This document shows, in pieces, positions 8,889 to 20,765 of a stretch of 44,935 nt of DNA. Origin of the DNA: an uncultured Pelagibacteraceae bacterium. Lineage in GTDB: Bacteria; Pseudomonadota; Alphaproteobacteria; Pelagibacterales; AG-422-B15. The first letter of the stretch is position 1. Every line of letters starts with the position of its first letter. Both the position numbers and the translations under genes were made by a program. The notes under the pieces are model-generated. The model worked only from the letters and a program-made list of their open reading frames with translations. It had not been told where the DNA came from and did no database searches. The stretch is from contig CABYDZ010000009.1 of NCBI GenBank assembly GCA_902517885.1, positions 1 to 44,935 of the forward strand. Reading direction: 5' to 3'.

Positions 8889-9807
8889 TATAGCAAATAC
8901 AAAAATAGATTTCTTAAAATCAAGAATAATCACGTTTATATTTTCATCTATATTAGTAGTTTTATCCTTTGGAGCTTTTTTTGTAAGTGGGTTAAACTTT
9001 GGCATTGATTTTAAAGGTGGAACATTAATTGAAATTGAAACTGAGAATGAAATAGAAATTGCAGGACTAAGAGATAATCTTAATTCTCTAAGTTTAGGGG
9101 ATGTTCAAGTTCAGGAATTTGGATCAAAAAATAATTTGTTAATCAGAGTTGAACAACAATCAGGCGGTGACCAAATTCAACAAAATGTTGTCGAGATTGT
9201 AAAGACTAGTCTAAATTCATACCTTTCATCTGAAGTTAATTTCAGAAGAACAGAGGTAGTTGGTCCAAAAGTTAGTGGTGAATTGATACAATCTGGCGCT
9301 ATAGCAATATTGGCTGCAGTATTTGCAATGCTAATTTATATTTGGTTTAGATTTGAGTGGCAATTTTCTCTTGGAGCTGTTGTTGCTTTAATTCACGATG
9401 TAATTTTAACCATAGGCGTATTCAGTATCACTCAGTTAGAATTCAATCTTCCAATCATCGCAGCAATTCTTACAATAGTTGGTTACTCAATGAATGATAC
9501 CGTAGTTGTTTATGATAGAGTCAGAGAAAACTTGCGTAAGCACAGATCTAAAAATATTATAGATCTACTAAATCTATCTATTAATGAGACATTATCGCGT
9601 ACAATTGTAACATCGGTGACAACATTACTTGCCTTATTATCATTATTTATTTTTGGCGGTGAAGTGATCAAAGGATTTACCTTTGCAATGATATGGGGCG
9701 TAGTGGTTGGAACGTATTCATCAATTTTCGTAGCTGCGCCACTTTTAAACTATTTAGATGTTAAGAGAGAATGGAATACAACTTCCGCAGTTGATTCAAC
9801 TCGTTAG
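8881..9807 (+). CDS. secF: Protein translocase subunit SecF
   Basis: Partner of SecD. 308 residues with an N-terminal helix, the FGIDFKGGTLIEIE motif (about 40-53) and six predicted membrane helices. GYSMNDTVVVYDRVRENLRKH near residue 200 is the SecF signature containing the conserved Asp. The start overlaps the end of secD, implying coupled translation. It ends 2 bp before the stop of the convergent minus-strand gene, with no terminator hairpin visible between them. Confidence 0.96.
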   Translation: MIDIANTKIDFLKSRIITFIFSSILVVLSFGAFFVSGLNFGIDFKGGTLIEIETENEIEIAGLRDNLNSLSLGDVQVQEFGSKNNLLIRVEQQSGGDQIQQNVVEIVKTSLNSYLSSEVNFRRTEVVGPKVSGELIQSGAIAILAAVFAMLIYIWFRFEWQFSLGAVVALIHDVILTIGVFSITQLEFNLPIIAAILTIVGYSMNDTVVVYDRVRENLRKHRSKNIIDLLNLSINETLSRTIVTSVTTLLALLSLFIFGGEVIKGFTFAMIWGVVVGTYSSIFVAAPLLNYLDVKREWNTTSAVDSTR

Positions 9808-9809
9808 AT

Positions 9810-10421
9810 TTAATATAAATTTTGAGCTGCAACCATCGATAACAGCATAGGAATTGATAACAATGTATTTGTTCTTGAGAATAGCATTGCAGTTCTAGCT
9901 GATTTTGCTTTTGTATCGGCATCAACTTCTACAATACCAAGCGCTTTTTTTTGATTAGGCCAGATGACCATCCAAACATTGTACGCCATAATTATTGCAA
10001 GCCACATGCCTATGCCGATTGTAAGTTGCTTACCGTCAAATCCATATGCCAAGGTGAATGTAAGTGCGTTAATAGATCCCTCATGACCATAATATAATCC
10101 AAGAGTTGTTAATCCTGTGATGAGAGTTGCCATGGCCGCCCATCTGAACCAAAACAAGGCCGCAGGAGCTATAACTTTTCCAATAGCAGGCTTTTGTTCG
10201 TCAGGAATATTCGGCATGTTTGGAATTTGAACAAAATTAAAATAGTAAAGCAAGCCAATCCACATAACTCCAGAGATAACATGAAGAAATCTAGATAAAG
10301 AAGCCCAATAGAGCTGATCAAATCCACCATAATGGCCAGTAATCATGATTAATAAGGCTACTGCAAGCAGTGAACCTGTAAGTATTGTCTTTGGAAGTGA
10401 TTGTAATATCGAAGCCATCAT
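9810..10421 (-). CDS. PuuD-like (urate hydroxylase N-terminal domain) membrane protein
   Basis: 203-residue integral membrane protein with about five hydrophobic helices. It resembles the membrane part of PuuD-type urate hydroxylases (Urate_ox_N family): RFLHVISGVMWIGLLYYFNF (about 43-62), then a soluble loop rich in Pro, then APAALFWFRWAAM. Histidines in or near helices (His30, His47) could bind haem, by inference. Full-length PuuD continues into a C-terminal cytochrome c domain, but no CxxCH motif is present here. The substrate is therefore unknown and urate activity should not be assumed. No other purine catabolism gene is in the window. Confidence 0.6.
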   Translation of the reverse strand: MMASILQSLPKTILTGSLLAVALLIMITGHYGGFDQLYWASLSRFLHVISGVMWIGLLYYFNFVQIPNMPNIPDEQKPAIGKVIAPAALFWFRWAAMATLITGLTTLGLYYGHEGSINALTFTLAYGFDGKQLTIGIGMWLAIIMAYNVWMVIWPNQKKALGIVEVDADTKAKSARTAMLFSRTNTLLSIPMLLSMVAAQNLY

Positions 10422-10460
10422 ATGATATTTAACACGAATTTTATCACAGGCAAATATATT

Positions 10461-13298
10461 TTATCTCAGAATTTGTTTTAAGTACTGGCCTGTATAACTT
10501 TTCTTTATTTTTGCTATCATTTCTGGTGATCCAGATCCTACAATTTCACCTCCACCATCACCACCCTCAGGGCCTAAATCGATGATCCAATCAGCCGTTT
10601 TAATCACATCTAAGTTGTGTTCAATTACGACTACCGTATTTCCTTGCTCTACTAATATTTGCAATACTTCCAAAAGTTTTTTGATATCATGAACGTGTAG
10701 ACCAGTAGTGGGTTCATCTAATACATATAAAGTTTTACCTGTGGCTCTTTTTGAAAGTTCTTTTGATAATTTGATTCTTTGAGCCTCACCTCCTGATAGA
10801 GTAGTTGCTTGTTGGCCAATTTTAATATAACCAAGACCCACATTCTGAAGCGTGATTAATTTATTTTTTATCATTGGTATTGCGTCAAAGAACTTACAGC
10901 CTTCATCTACTGTCATGCTTAAAATATCAGCTATGCTTTTATCTTTGTATTTTATTTCTAGGGTTTCTCGATTGTATCTCTTGCCTTCACATTCATCACA
11001 GGTGACATATACATCAGGAAGGAAATGCATTTCAATTTTGATAACGCCATCTCCCTCGCACGCTTCACAGCGCCCACCTTTTACATTGAAAGAAAATCGA
11101 CCAGGTTTGTAACCTCTTGCCTTAGACTCGGGCAATCCTGTGAACCAATCTCTAATGAATGTAAAAGCGCCGGTATAAGTAGCCGGGTTAGATCTTGGTG
11201 TTCTTCCAATAGGTGATTGGTCAATGTCTATTACTTTATCTAATTCGCTAAGGCCTTTTATTTCTTTATGCTTAGCAACAGTGTGCCGTGATCCATTCAG
11301 ACTCTGAGCAATTGATTTATACAATGTATTTATTGTAAGAGTTGATTTTCCACTTCCCGATACTCCAGTAATACATGTGAGCGTACCAAGAGGTATTTCA
11401 CAGCTTACATTTTTTAGATTGTTCCCACTTGCATCCACGATTTGTATATATTTTTCTTCCAGAGCAGTTCTACGTTTCTTTGGTATTTCAATTTTAAGTT
11501 TTCCTGATAGATACTGACCGGTGATACTATTTTTATTTTTCTTGATTTGTTTTACATCACCTTCAGCTACAACTTTTCCTCCATTTACTCCAGCTGCTGG
11601 ACCAAGGTCAACAATATGATCAGCCGTTGTGATTGCCTCTTCGTCGTGCTCTACAACAATTACCGTATTTCCAAGATCTCGAAGTCTTTTAAGAGTTTTG
11701 ATTAATCTTTCATTGTCTCTCTGGTGAAGTCCAATAGAGGGCTCGTCTAATACATACAGCACGCCGGTTAATCCAGACCCTATTTGAGAAGCCAGTCTAA
11801 TTCTTTGTGACTCCCCACCTGACAAGCTCCCAGATCCACGTGAAAGAGTTAAGTATTCAAGGCCAACATTATTTAAGAATAATATTCTTTCATTCAATTC
11901 TTTTAGTATTCGGTAGGCTATTTCCTTTTCTTTTTTTGTTAGTTTTTTCTCAAGCTTTCCAAACCACAAGAGCAATTCCTTTATTGATTTATCACAGACT
12001 TCGCCAATATGAAGTTTATCAATTTTTACAGCAAGAGCTTCTTCTTTTAATCTAAATCCTGAACAAGGTTCACATTTCACTTCGCCCTGATACCTTTCAA
12101 TTCTCCCTCGCATCCAATCACTTTCAGTTTCAAGAAACCTTCTTTCAAGATTATTTATGACACCCTCAAAAGATCTCTCGTATTCATATCCATCGTCATA
12201 AGTAAACTTAAGTTCTGTATCACCTGATCCGTAGAGAACAATATTTTGAATTTTTTTACCAAGATTTTTCCATGGCGTATTAAGTGAGAATTTGTATTTT
12301 CTAGATACAGTTTCAAGAATATTTCGAAAATAACCATATTTTGAAACTGGCCAGGGAGCTAAAGCGTCCTCATTGATTGATAAGTTTTTATTGGGGACAA
12401 CAAGATTTGGATCGATTGAAAGATCTGTTCCAATTCCATCGCATTCAGCACAAGCACCAAAGGGATTATTAAATGAAAAAAGTCTTGGCTCAATTTCATC
12501 TATAGTGAAACCTGAAACAGGGCATGCAAATTTTGATGAGAAAAGATCCTGGTTAGGTTTCTCAGATTTTTCGTTAACGTCCTCAATAATAACCAGTCCA
12601 TCAGATAGATTTAAAGCAGTCTCAACACTATCCGCCAACCTGTTTCCAATGTCATCGCTTAGAACAATTCTATCTACAACAACTTCAATATTATGTTTCT
12701 TTTTTTTGTCGAGGTTTGGAAGCGAGTCAAACTCATATATTTCTCCATCTATTTTAACTCTTTGAAATCCTTTTTTTTGCAGTTCTTGCAATTCTTTACG
12801 ATATTCACCTTTTCTACCTCTAATAATTGGTGATAAAATTAAAAATCTTGAACCAATTTTTCTATTATTAATTTGATCTACAATTTGAGTAACGGTTTGA
12901 CTTTTAATTGGAAGTCCGGTTGCAGGTGAATAGGGCACTCCAATACGTGCAAATAATAATCTTAGGTAATCATAAACCTCTGTAACAGTTCCCACTGTTG
13001 ATCTCGGATTTTTAGAAGTTGTTTTTTGCTCAATTGAAATGGCAGGACTCAGTCCTTCAATCAAATCAACATTAGGCTTTTGCATCATTTGAAGGAATTG
13101 TCTTGCATAAGCTGAGAGACTTTCGACGTATCTGCGTTGACCTTCGGCATAAATCGTATCGAATGCTAACGATGATTTACCTGAACCAGAAAGACCTGTG
13201 ATAATAGTAAGTTTTTCTCTAGGTATTTTTACGTTAATATTTTTGAGATTGTGCTCTCTTGCTCCCTGAACTGAAATATTTTTGTTCATATTCTTCAA
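10461..13298 (-). CDS. uvrA: Excinuclease ABC subunit A
   Basis: DNA-damage sensor of nucleotide excision repair, 945 residues with two ABC ATPase modules. The first Walker A is GLSGSGKSS (about 34-42), the second GVSGSGKST (about 641-649), each with an LSGGE signature ([20 protein letters not shown]). The second zinc module (CEACEGDG ... CDECEGK) is complete. The first reads CPVSGF ... CAECDG, so one of the four cysteines seen in E. coli is Ser, a variant I associate with Alphaproteobacteria. ATG at 13298 is used; a second Met three codons on is also possible. It is divergent from ssb, a common arrangement. Confidence 0.97.
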   Translation of the reverse strand: MKNMNKNISVQGAREHNLKNINVKIPREKLTIITGLSGSGKSSLAFDTIYAEGQRRYVESLSAYARQFLQMMQKPNVDLIEGLSPAISIEQKTTSKNPRSTVGTVTEVYDYLRLLFARIGVPYSPATGLPIKSQTVTQIVDQINNRKIGSRFLILSPIIRGRKGEYRKELQELQKKGFQRVKIDGEIYEFDSLPNLDKKKKHNIEVVVDRIVLSDDIGNRLADSVETALNLSDGLVIIEDVNEKSEKPNQDLFSSKFACPVSGFTIDEIEPRLFSFNNPFGACAECDGIGTDLSIDPNLVVPNKNLSINEDALAPWPVSKYGYFRNILETVSRKYKFSLNTPWKNLGKKIQNIVLYGSGDTELKFTYDDGYEYERSFEGVINNLERRFLETESDWMRGRIERYQGEVKCEPCSGFRLKEEALAVKIDKLHIGEVCDKSIKELLLWFGKLEKKLTKKEKEIAYRILKELNERILFLNNVGLEYLTLSRGSGSLSGGESQRIRLASQIGSGLTGVLYVLDEPSIGLHQRDNERLIKTLKRLRDLGNTVIVVEHDEEAITTADHIVDLGPAAGVNGGKVVAEGDVKQIKKNKNSITGQYLSGKLKIEIPKKRRTALEEKYIQIVDASGNNLKNVSCEIPLGTLTCITGVSGSGKSTLTINTLYKSIAQSLNGSRHTVAKHKEIKGLSELDKVIDIDQSPIGRTPRSNPATYTGAFTFIRDWFTGLPESKARGYKPGRFSFNVKGGRCEACEGDGVIKIEMHFLPDVYVTCDECEGKRYNRETLEIKYKDKSIADILSMTVDEGCKFFDAIPMIKNKLITLQNVGLGYIKIGQQATTLSGGEAQRIKLSKELSKRATGKTLYVLDEPTTGLHVHDIKKLLEVLQILVEQGNTVVVIEHNLDVIKTADWIIDLGPEGGDGGGEIVGSGSPEMIAKIKKSYTGQYLKQILR

Positions 13299-13398
13299 TT
13301 AATCCTAATGGTCACTATTTAAAGATATCCTGTGAATAAAGTTATAGAATAGCCTTTTTTTATATACACTTACTTATTAACTAGTTAAATTAGTTTTT

Positions 13399-13857
13399 AT
13401 GGCTTCCAGTCTCAACAAAGTAATGCTTATTGGTAACATAGGAGCAGATCCTGTAATCAGGCAAACACAGGATGGAAAAAGATTGGCGCAATTAAGTCTA
13501 GCTACGTCAGAGTCTTGGAAAGACAAGTCAACTGGTGAGAAAAAAGAAAAAACTAGCTGGCATAGAATAGTTATATTTAACGATGGTTTAGCAGGCGTTG
13601 TTGAGAGTTATGTTAAGAAAGGCTCAAAGCTGTATATAGAGGGACAATTACAGACTAGAAAATTCACAGATCAAAATGGTAATGAAAAATACACGACAGA
13701 AGTAATCTTGGGTAACTATAATGGTACATTAACCATGCTAGATTCTCGTGGCTCAGGAAGTTCTGAATCAATTTCTGATATGTCTTCCGACATGAATCAA
13801 GAGGCTATGGATTCATCCCCAGCAGACATTGATATCGACGATGAGATCCCTTTTTAA
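13399..13857 (+). CDS. ssb: Single-stranded DNA-binding protein
   Basis: Coats single-stranded DNA in replication, repair and recombination. 152 residues: N-terminal OB fold (about 1-110; LNKVMLIGNIGADPVIR and WHRIVIF are family marks), a flexible linker rich in Ser/Met/Asp, and the acidic tip ending DDEIPF, which binds partner proteins. It lies between uvrA (divergent, 100 bp gap, shared promoter region) and gyrA, a conserved alphaproteobacterial order. Confidence 0.96.
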   Translation: MASSLNKVMLIGNIGADPVIRQTQDGKRLAQLSLATSESWKDKSTGEKKEKTSWHRIVIFNDGLAGVVESYVKKGSKLYIEGQLQTRKFTDQNGNEKYTTEVILGNYNGTLTMLDSRGSGSSESISDMSSDMNQEAMDSSPADIDIDDEIPF

Positions 13858-13891
13858 GAAGAATTTTTAATTCGAAAAACATACTTTTTTC

Positions 13892-13900
13892 TGCTATAAT
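13892..13900 (+). promoter_or_regulatory. Putative extended -10 promoter of gyrA
   Basis: TGCTATAAT (13892-13900) is an extended -10 element with a perfect TATAAT. No good -35 is seen, which fits an extended -10 promoter. It would start transcription near 13907 and give a leader of about 70 nt containing a short hairpin CCTAG-TTTT-CTAGG before the gyrA start. Prediction from consensus only. Confidence 0.45.
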
Positions 13901-13978
13901 TTCATATATTTTTATAACAATTTAATGGCTATTTTTCCTAGTTTTCTAGGGAATATATCCTTCCTATAGGTTTTAAAT

Positions 13979-16684
13979 TTGAGTGATTCTAAAGATCAAA
14001 ATGAAGATCTGAAAACGCCTAAAGAGCAATCAATTATACCCATACTAATTGATACAGAAATGCAGAATTCATATTTGGATTATGCAATGAGTGTGATTGT
14101 CAGCAGGGCATTACCTGATGTTAGAGATGGACTAAAGCCTGTTCATCGCAGAATATTATATGCCATGCATGAGTCAGGCTATGAATGGAATAAGCAACAC
14201 AGGAAAAGTGCAAGAGTAGTAGGAGATGTAATCGGCAAATATCATCCTCATGGAGATCAGGCAGTCTACGATGCACTTGTAAGACTAGCTCAGGATTTTT
14301 CTATGAGCGCTACACTTATTGATGGTCAGGGCAACTTTGGCTCAATGGATGGAGATAAAGCAGCTGCAATGCGTTACACAGAAGTGCGCATGGCAAAGAT
14401 CTCAAGTTTTCTTTTAGAAGACATTGAAAAAAACACAGTAGAGTTCAGGCCTAATTATGATGAGACAGAGAGTGAGCCAACAGTTCTACCTGCAAAGTAT
14501 CCGAATTTATTGGTAAATGGAGCTGGGGGTATAGCTGTAGGCATGGCTACAAATATCCTACCTCATAATTTAGGAGAGGTTGTTGACGCATGTAAGGCAT
14601 TTTTAGAAGACGATCAAATTTCCTTTGAAAAAATAAATCAAATCATTAAGGGACCAGATTTTCCAACTGGTGGAACGATAATAGGAACCAGTGGTATTAA
14701 AGCTTCTCAATCTACAGGAAGGGGTTCCATCGTAGTTCAAGCCAAGTCGATGATTGAAGAGTTTAAAAATGACCGTGAAGCTATTATTTTCACTGAAATT
14801 CCTTATCAAGTTAACAAATCAGTCTTATTAGAAAAAATAGCTGAATTAGTACGAGATAAAAAAATAGAAGGTATTAGTGATTTGAGAGATGAGTCAGATC
14901 GCCAAGGTGTCCGAGTTGTTGTTGAGTTAAAAAAAGGCGTCATCGCTCAGGTTATACTTAATAAACTTTATAAGTTTACTTCATTGCAGAGTTCTTACGG
15001 AGTTAATTCTTTAGCCTTAACAAACGGAAAGCCAAAACTGATGAACATAAAAGAGTTCATTCATCATTTTGTACACTTTAGGAAAGAGATTATTTCAAAT
15101 AGGACAAGATATGATTTATCTAAAGCAAGAGACCGCGCTCACACTTTAATCGGGCTTGCAATAGCAGTAGCAAATGTTGACAGCATAATAGACATTATAA
15201 AATCCTCAAAAGATCCAAATGAAGCTAAGACATCTTTACTGAAAACTAAATGGAAGACAAAAGATATAATCGATCTACTCAAAATTGTAGATGACCCTAG
15301 ACAGGTGAAAAATGATAAAGAAGTTTATCTCACAGAGGAGCAAGCTAAAGCAATCTTAGAATTAAGACTTCAACGCCTTACGGCACTAGGAAAAGATGAG
15401 ATAAAAGTTGAATTATCAGAATTATCAAAAAAAATTGGATATTTCTTGTCAGTGCTCAAAGATAACAGCGTATTGAAAAAGGTAATTAATGACGAATTAG
15501 ATTCAATCAAAGAACAGTTTGATGTTCCACGTCGTACAGAAATAAAAGAAGGCGAAGCATCCGAACTCGATCAAGAAGATTTAGTGCAACGAAGTGATAT
15601 GGTTGTAAGTGTGACTAATTCTGGCTACATAAAAAGAGTCCCATTAAATATGTACAGAGCCCAGAAAAGAGGCGGTAAGGGTAGAGCTGGCATGAAGACA
15701 AATGACGAAGACTTTGTGACTCAAGTTTTTACAGCAAGCACTCATGACAATATGCTCTTTTTTACTTCTAGTGGAATAGCATTCAAGCTCAAAACTTGGA
15801 AAATACCGGAATCTTCTCCTCAAGCAAAAGGTAAAGCAATTGTAAATCTATTGAACCTTAAAGAAAAAGATAGGCTTTCAAGTATCCTGGTCTTACCAGA
15901 AATGAAAATGGACAAAGAAAGTGATTTTCTAGTCTTCGCTACAGCAGACGGCAGTATTAGAAAAAACAGTCTAGAAGATTTTAAACGCATACAAGCAAAT
16001 GGTAAAATTGCGATGAAGCTTGCTGGCGACAATAGTATAGTTGGAGTAAAACTATGTACCAATGATGATGATATACTTCTTACAACAAAATTTGGAAAAT
16101 GCATTAGGACACCTGTTACAAAACTTAGAACTACAAAAAGCAGGACGTCAACGGGTGTAAGGGGGATTAAGTTAGTCAAGGGAGATGAAATTATTTCTAT
16201 TTCAGTCATCTCGCACACAGATACTACTTCAGGTGAGTCAAAAGCTTTTTTGAAAATGCGTTCTAAAGAAAAAGATAATGATGATCATATCGATAGTGAT
16301 GACAGTGAGAGCGATGTTTCTGAAGCGGAAGTAAAGTTGAGCAATGAACGTTACGATGAAATGAAGGCTAAAGAACAGTTTATTTTAACGCTCACAGAAA
16401 ACGGTTTTGGAAAACGCTCTTCTTCATATCAATTCAGAATATCAAACAGGGGCGGATCAGGTATTATGTGTATCGCTACATCTGATAGAAATGGAAATGT
16501 CCTAGCATCGTTCCCTGTCAACGATGACGATGACATAATGCTAATTACTAAATCTGGACAAGTTATTCGCTGTCCTGTTAAGGACGTTAGGGTAGCAGGA
16601 AGAAATACGCAGGGCGTTAGTATATTTAAAACTAATGATAATGAAAAAGTTGTTTCAGCATCAAGAGTTGAGATAGATAACTAA
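13979..16684 (+). CDS. gyrA: DNA gyrase subunit A
   Basis: Cuts and rejoins DNA in gyrase to introduce negative supercoils. 901 residues. Catalytic tyrosine is Tyr133 in AAMRYTEVRM. The quinolone region reads HPHGDQAVYDA: Gln94 sits where E. coli has Ser83, and Asp98 matches Asp87. The GyrA box for DNA wrapping is QKRGGKGRAG near residue 561, so this is GyrA and not ParC. An acidic insert (about 762-785, rich in Asp/Ser/Glu) interrupts the C-terminal beta-pinwheel. The start is TTG at 13979: no in-frame ATG lies before conserved sequence, and a weak TATAGG precedes it. Confidence 0.95.
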   Translation: MSDSKDQNEDLKTPKEQSIIPILIDTEMQNSYLDYAMSVIVSRALPDVRDGLKPVHRRILYAMHESGYEWNKQHRKSARVVGDVIGKYHPHGDQAVYDALVRLAQDFSMSATLIDGQGNFGSMDGDKAAAMRYTEVRMAKISSFLLEDIEKNTVEFRPNYDETESEPTVLPAKYPNLLVNGAGGIAVGMATNILPHNLGEVVDACKAFLEDDQISFEKINQIIKGPDFPTGGTIIGTSGIKASQSTGRGSIVVQAKSMIEEFKNDREAIIFTEIPYQVNKSVLLEKIAELVRDKKIEGISDLRDESDRQGVRVVVELKKGVIAQVILNKLYKFTSLQSSYGVNSLALTNGKPKLMNIKEFIHHFVHFRKEIISNRTRYDLSKARDRAHTLIGLAIAVANVDSIIDIIKSSKDPNEAKTSLLKTKWKTKDIIDLLKIVDDPRQVKNDKEVYLTEEQAKAILELRLQRLTALGKDEIKVELSELSKKIGYFLSVLKDNSVLKKVINDELDSIKEQFDVPRRTEIKEGEASELDQEDLVQRSDMVVSVTNSGYIKRVPLNMYRAQKRGGKGRAGMKTNDEDFVTQVFTASTHDNMLFFTSSGIAFKLKTWKIPESSPQAKGKAIVNLLNLKEKDRLSSILVLPEMKMDKESDFLVFATADGSIRKNSLEDFKRIQANGKIAMKLAGDNSIVGVKLCTNDDDILLTTKFGKCIRTPVTKLRTTKSRTSTGVRGIKLVKGDEIISISVISHTDTTSGESKAFLKMRSKEKDNDDHIDSDDSESDVSEAEVKLSNERYDEMKAKEQFILTLTENGFGKRSSSYQFRISNRGGSGIMCIATSDRNGNVLASFPVNDDDDIMLITKSGQVIRCPVKDVRVAGRNTQGVSIFKTNDNEKVVSASRVEIDN

Positions 16685-16727
16685 TAAATTACTAGAGCTA
16701 AAATAATATTCGATATATAGTCCAGTC

Positions 16728-17207
16728 ATGAACAGAACCGGCATATACCCTGGAAGTTTTGACCCTATTCACAAGGGACATATAGATATCATTAATAGAG
16801 CCACAAAACTCGTGGATAAGCTTTATATTGCAGTTGCGGATAGCCCGCATAAAAAACCTTTATTCAATTTAGACGAAAGAAAAGAAATGATTGATGAGGA
16901 ATTTTCGAGCAATAGTATTATTGAAGTTATTGCATTTGATAATCTTTTGATTGATCTTGCTAATTCATTAAATGCTGAAATTCTTATTAGAGGTTTAAGA
17001 GTAGTTTCAGATTTCGAATATGAATTTCAAATGTTAGGCATGAATAGACAACTTGACTCAAAGATTGAAACAGTTTTTTTAATGGCTGATGCACAGCGAC
17101 AATCCATTTCGTCAAACTTTGTAAAAGAAATTGCGCGCTTAGGTGGAGATATTAGCAATTTTACTAATAAGTTTGTAGAGAACAAACTTAAAGATAAATA
17201 TAAGTAA
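16728..17207 (+). CDS. coaD: Phosphopantetheine adenylyltransferase
   Basis: Penultimate step of coenzyme A synthesis: joins ATP and 4'-phosphopantetheine to give dephospho-CoA. 159 residues, normal for the family. Nucleotidyltransferase motif GSFDPIHKGH is at residues 9-18 (HxGH = 15-18); RGLRVVSDFEYEFQM (about 88-102) and the C-terminal ISSNFVKEIA motif (variant of ISSTxVRE) complete the active site. It follows gyrA by 43 bp and is 2 bp ahead of the cyclophilin gene. Confidence 0.96.
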   Translation: MNRTGIYPGSFDPIHKGHIDIINRATKLVDKLYIAVADSPHKKPLFNLDERKEMIDEEFSSNSIIEVIAFDNLLIDLANSLNAEILIRGLRVVSDFEYEFQMLGMNRQLDSKIETVFLMADAQRQSISSNFVKEIARLGGDISNFTNKFVENKLKDKYK

Positions 17208-17209
17208 GA

Positions 17210-17761
17210 ATGAATTTTATAAAGATTATTTTTTCTTTATTTTTTTTAATAACAGCAGTTAATGCAGAAGGAGAATACATGTTTAAAGATCCTGAAAATA
17301 CTATTCAGATTGAACTAACAAGCGGAAACGTAATAATAGAGTTAATGCCAGACATTGCACCCAACCATTCAACAAGGATTAAAGAACTTGCAAGAGAAGG
17401 TTTTTATGATGGAGTTCCCTTTCATAGGGTAATTGAAGGTTTTATGGCACAAACAGGTGATGGAGAAAATAGAAATGGAACAGGCGGTTCCGATAAACCT
17501 GATTTAAAAAATGAATTTAGCAATACTTCTCATTTAAGAGGTACTGTTTCAATGGCAAGAACTGCTGATCCAGACTCTGCTAACAGCCAATTTTTCATTT
17601 GCTTTGATGCGGCTCCTCACTTAGACGGACAATACACTGTATTCGGACAAGTAATTGAAGGAATGGAGTTTGTTGATGGCTTGAAAAGAGGTGCGCCTGG
17701 ATCTGGGACCGTAGATGATCCTGATGAAATGGTTTCAGTAAAGGTTCTTGCCGATCTTTAA
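17210..17761 (+). CDS. Exported cyclophilin-type peptidyl-prolyl isomerase
   Basis: Speeds cis-trans isomerisation at proline bonds. 183 residues. A hydrophobic N-terminus (about 1-19, cleavage after NAE or VNA) predicts export to the periplasm. The cyclophilin domain carries FHRVI, FMAQTGD, the GTVSMART segment and NSQFFICF, that is, the catalytic Arg and substrate-pocket residues. The loop after the domain is short, as in bacterial PpiA/PpiB. It lies between coaD and queA with gaps of 2 and 3 bp, a conserved alphaproteobacterial cluster. PpiA (periplasmic) or PpiB cannot be decided from sequence alone. Confidence 0.92.
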   Translation: MNFIKIIFSLFFLITAVNAEGEYMFKDPENTIQIELTSGNVIIELMPDIAPNHSTRIKELAREGFYDGVPFHRVIEGFMAQTGDGENRNGTGGSDKPDLKNEFSNTSHLRGTVSMARTADPDSANSQFFICFDAAPHLDGQYTVFGQVIEGMEFVDGLKRGAPGSGTVDDPDEMVSVKVLADL

Positions 17762-17764
17762 GCA

Positions 17765-19886
<2,122 letters not shown>

Positions 19887-19887
19887 G

Positions 19888-20679
19888 TTATTTACCTTTG
19901 AATTTTGCTTTCTGTTTTTGGATGAATGACATTACACCGATTTTGCTATCCTCAGTTTTTCCAGCAATAGTTTGTGCTTTGCTTTCAGCTGAAATCTGCT
20001 CTTCAAATGTATTTGCAAAGCTATCCCAATACAGTTGTTTCATTAATCCCAGTGCGACTGTAGGTCCTTCCGCAAGATTAGTTGCAGCATCCATTACGGT
20101 CGACATCAGCTTATCGTCTTCAACAACATGATTTATTAGCCCCCAATCAAGTGCTTTATCAGCCGCAACCTTCTCACCAATTAATGAAAATTCTAATGCA
20201 CGTGCCATCCCAATTTTTCTTGGTATTACAAAAGTAGAGCTGGCATCTGCTACTAGGCCAATAAACTTAAATGCTTGATAAAAATAAGAGGATTTTGCAG
20301 CATAAACTATGTCTCCAAAAATACCAAGTGAGCATCCTGCGCCTGCAGCTACTCCATTAACAGCGGTTATGAGGGGTATTTTTAAATTTTTTAAATCAAC
20401 TAAAAAAGGATGATAATGTTCTTCTAATGCTTTTCCTGGATCGATGTCTTCAAAGCTGGACTTTCCAGCTCCCTCAATTAGATTTGCCCCTGCGCAAAAA
20501 CCCCTTCCAGCACCAGTTATAACTAAACATCGAGCTTTTATTTCACCATTATTAATTAAAATTATATTTTTATGTAATTCCGATATCATGTCTAAAGACA
20601 AAGCATTAAGTCTGTCAGGATCATTGAGGGTTAATAATGCAACATTATCAATAATTTCGGTTTTTACTATATCGCTCAT
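19888..20679 (-). CDS. Enoyl-CoA hydratase/isomerase family protein
   Basis: Crotonase-fold enzyme acting on a CoA thioester, 263 residues. Oxyanion-hole segments are FCAGANLIE (about 60-68) and NGVAAGAGCSLG (about 109-120). At the usual second acid position the sequence is GLVADASSTF, with one Asp as in PaaG-like isomerases rather than the two glutamates of true hydratases, so isomerase activity is at least as likely as hydratase. It is convergent with tgt (1 bp between stops) and divergent from an aldehyde dehydrogenase gene. The substrate cannot be read from sequence. Confidence 0.8.
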   Translation of the reverse strand: MSDIVKTEIIDNVALLTLNDPDRLNALSLDMISELHKNIILINNGEIKARCLVITGAGRGFCAGANLIEGAGKSSFEDIDPGKALEEHYHPFLVDLKNLKIPLITAVNGVAAGAGCSLGIFGDIVYAAKSSYFYQAFKFIGLVADASSTFVIPRKIGMARALEFSLIGEKVAADKALDWGLINHVVEDDKLMSTVMDAATNLAEGPTVALGLMKQLYWDSFANTFEEQISAESKAQTIAGKTEDSKIGVMSFIQKQKAKFKGK

Positions 20680-20706
20680 TATTTATTAATATACTATTAA
20701 CCATCA

Positions 20707-20729
20707 AACAAAAAAGTATATTTTTTGTT
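20707..20729. promoter_or_regulatory. Inverted repeat in the shared divergent promoter region
   Basis: AACAAAAAA (20707-20715) and TTTTTTGTT (20721-20729) form perfect 9-bp arms around GTATA, centred in the 86-bp gap between the divergent enoyl-CoA hydratase family and aldehyde dehydrogenase genes. It could be an operator or a terminator-like stem read in either direction. The AT-only character lowers its significance. Confidence 0.3.
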
Positions 20730-20765
20730 ATTTTAAAGTAGAAAAATTTAAGTTAGATTATTTTT

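Noticed and set aside
12373-12765. Plus-strand open frame of 130 codons inside uvrA
   Set aside because: Opposite strand of conserved UvrA coding sequence; Ser-rich shadow translation.
15820-16218. Minus-strand open frame of 132 codons
   Set aside because: It lies wholly inside gyrA in another frame, has a low-complexity Leu/Ser-rich translation and no RBS; a shadow.
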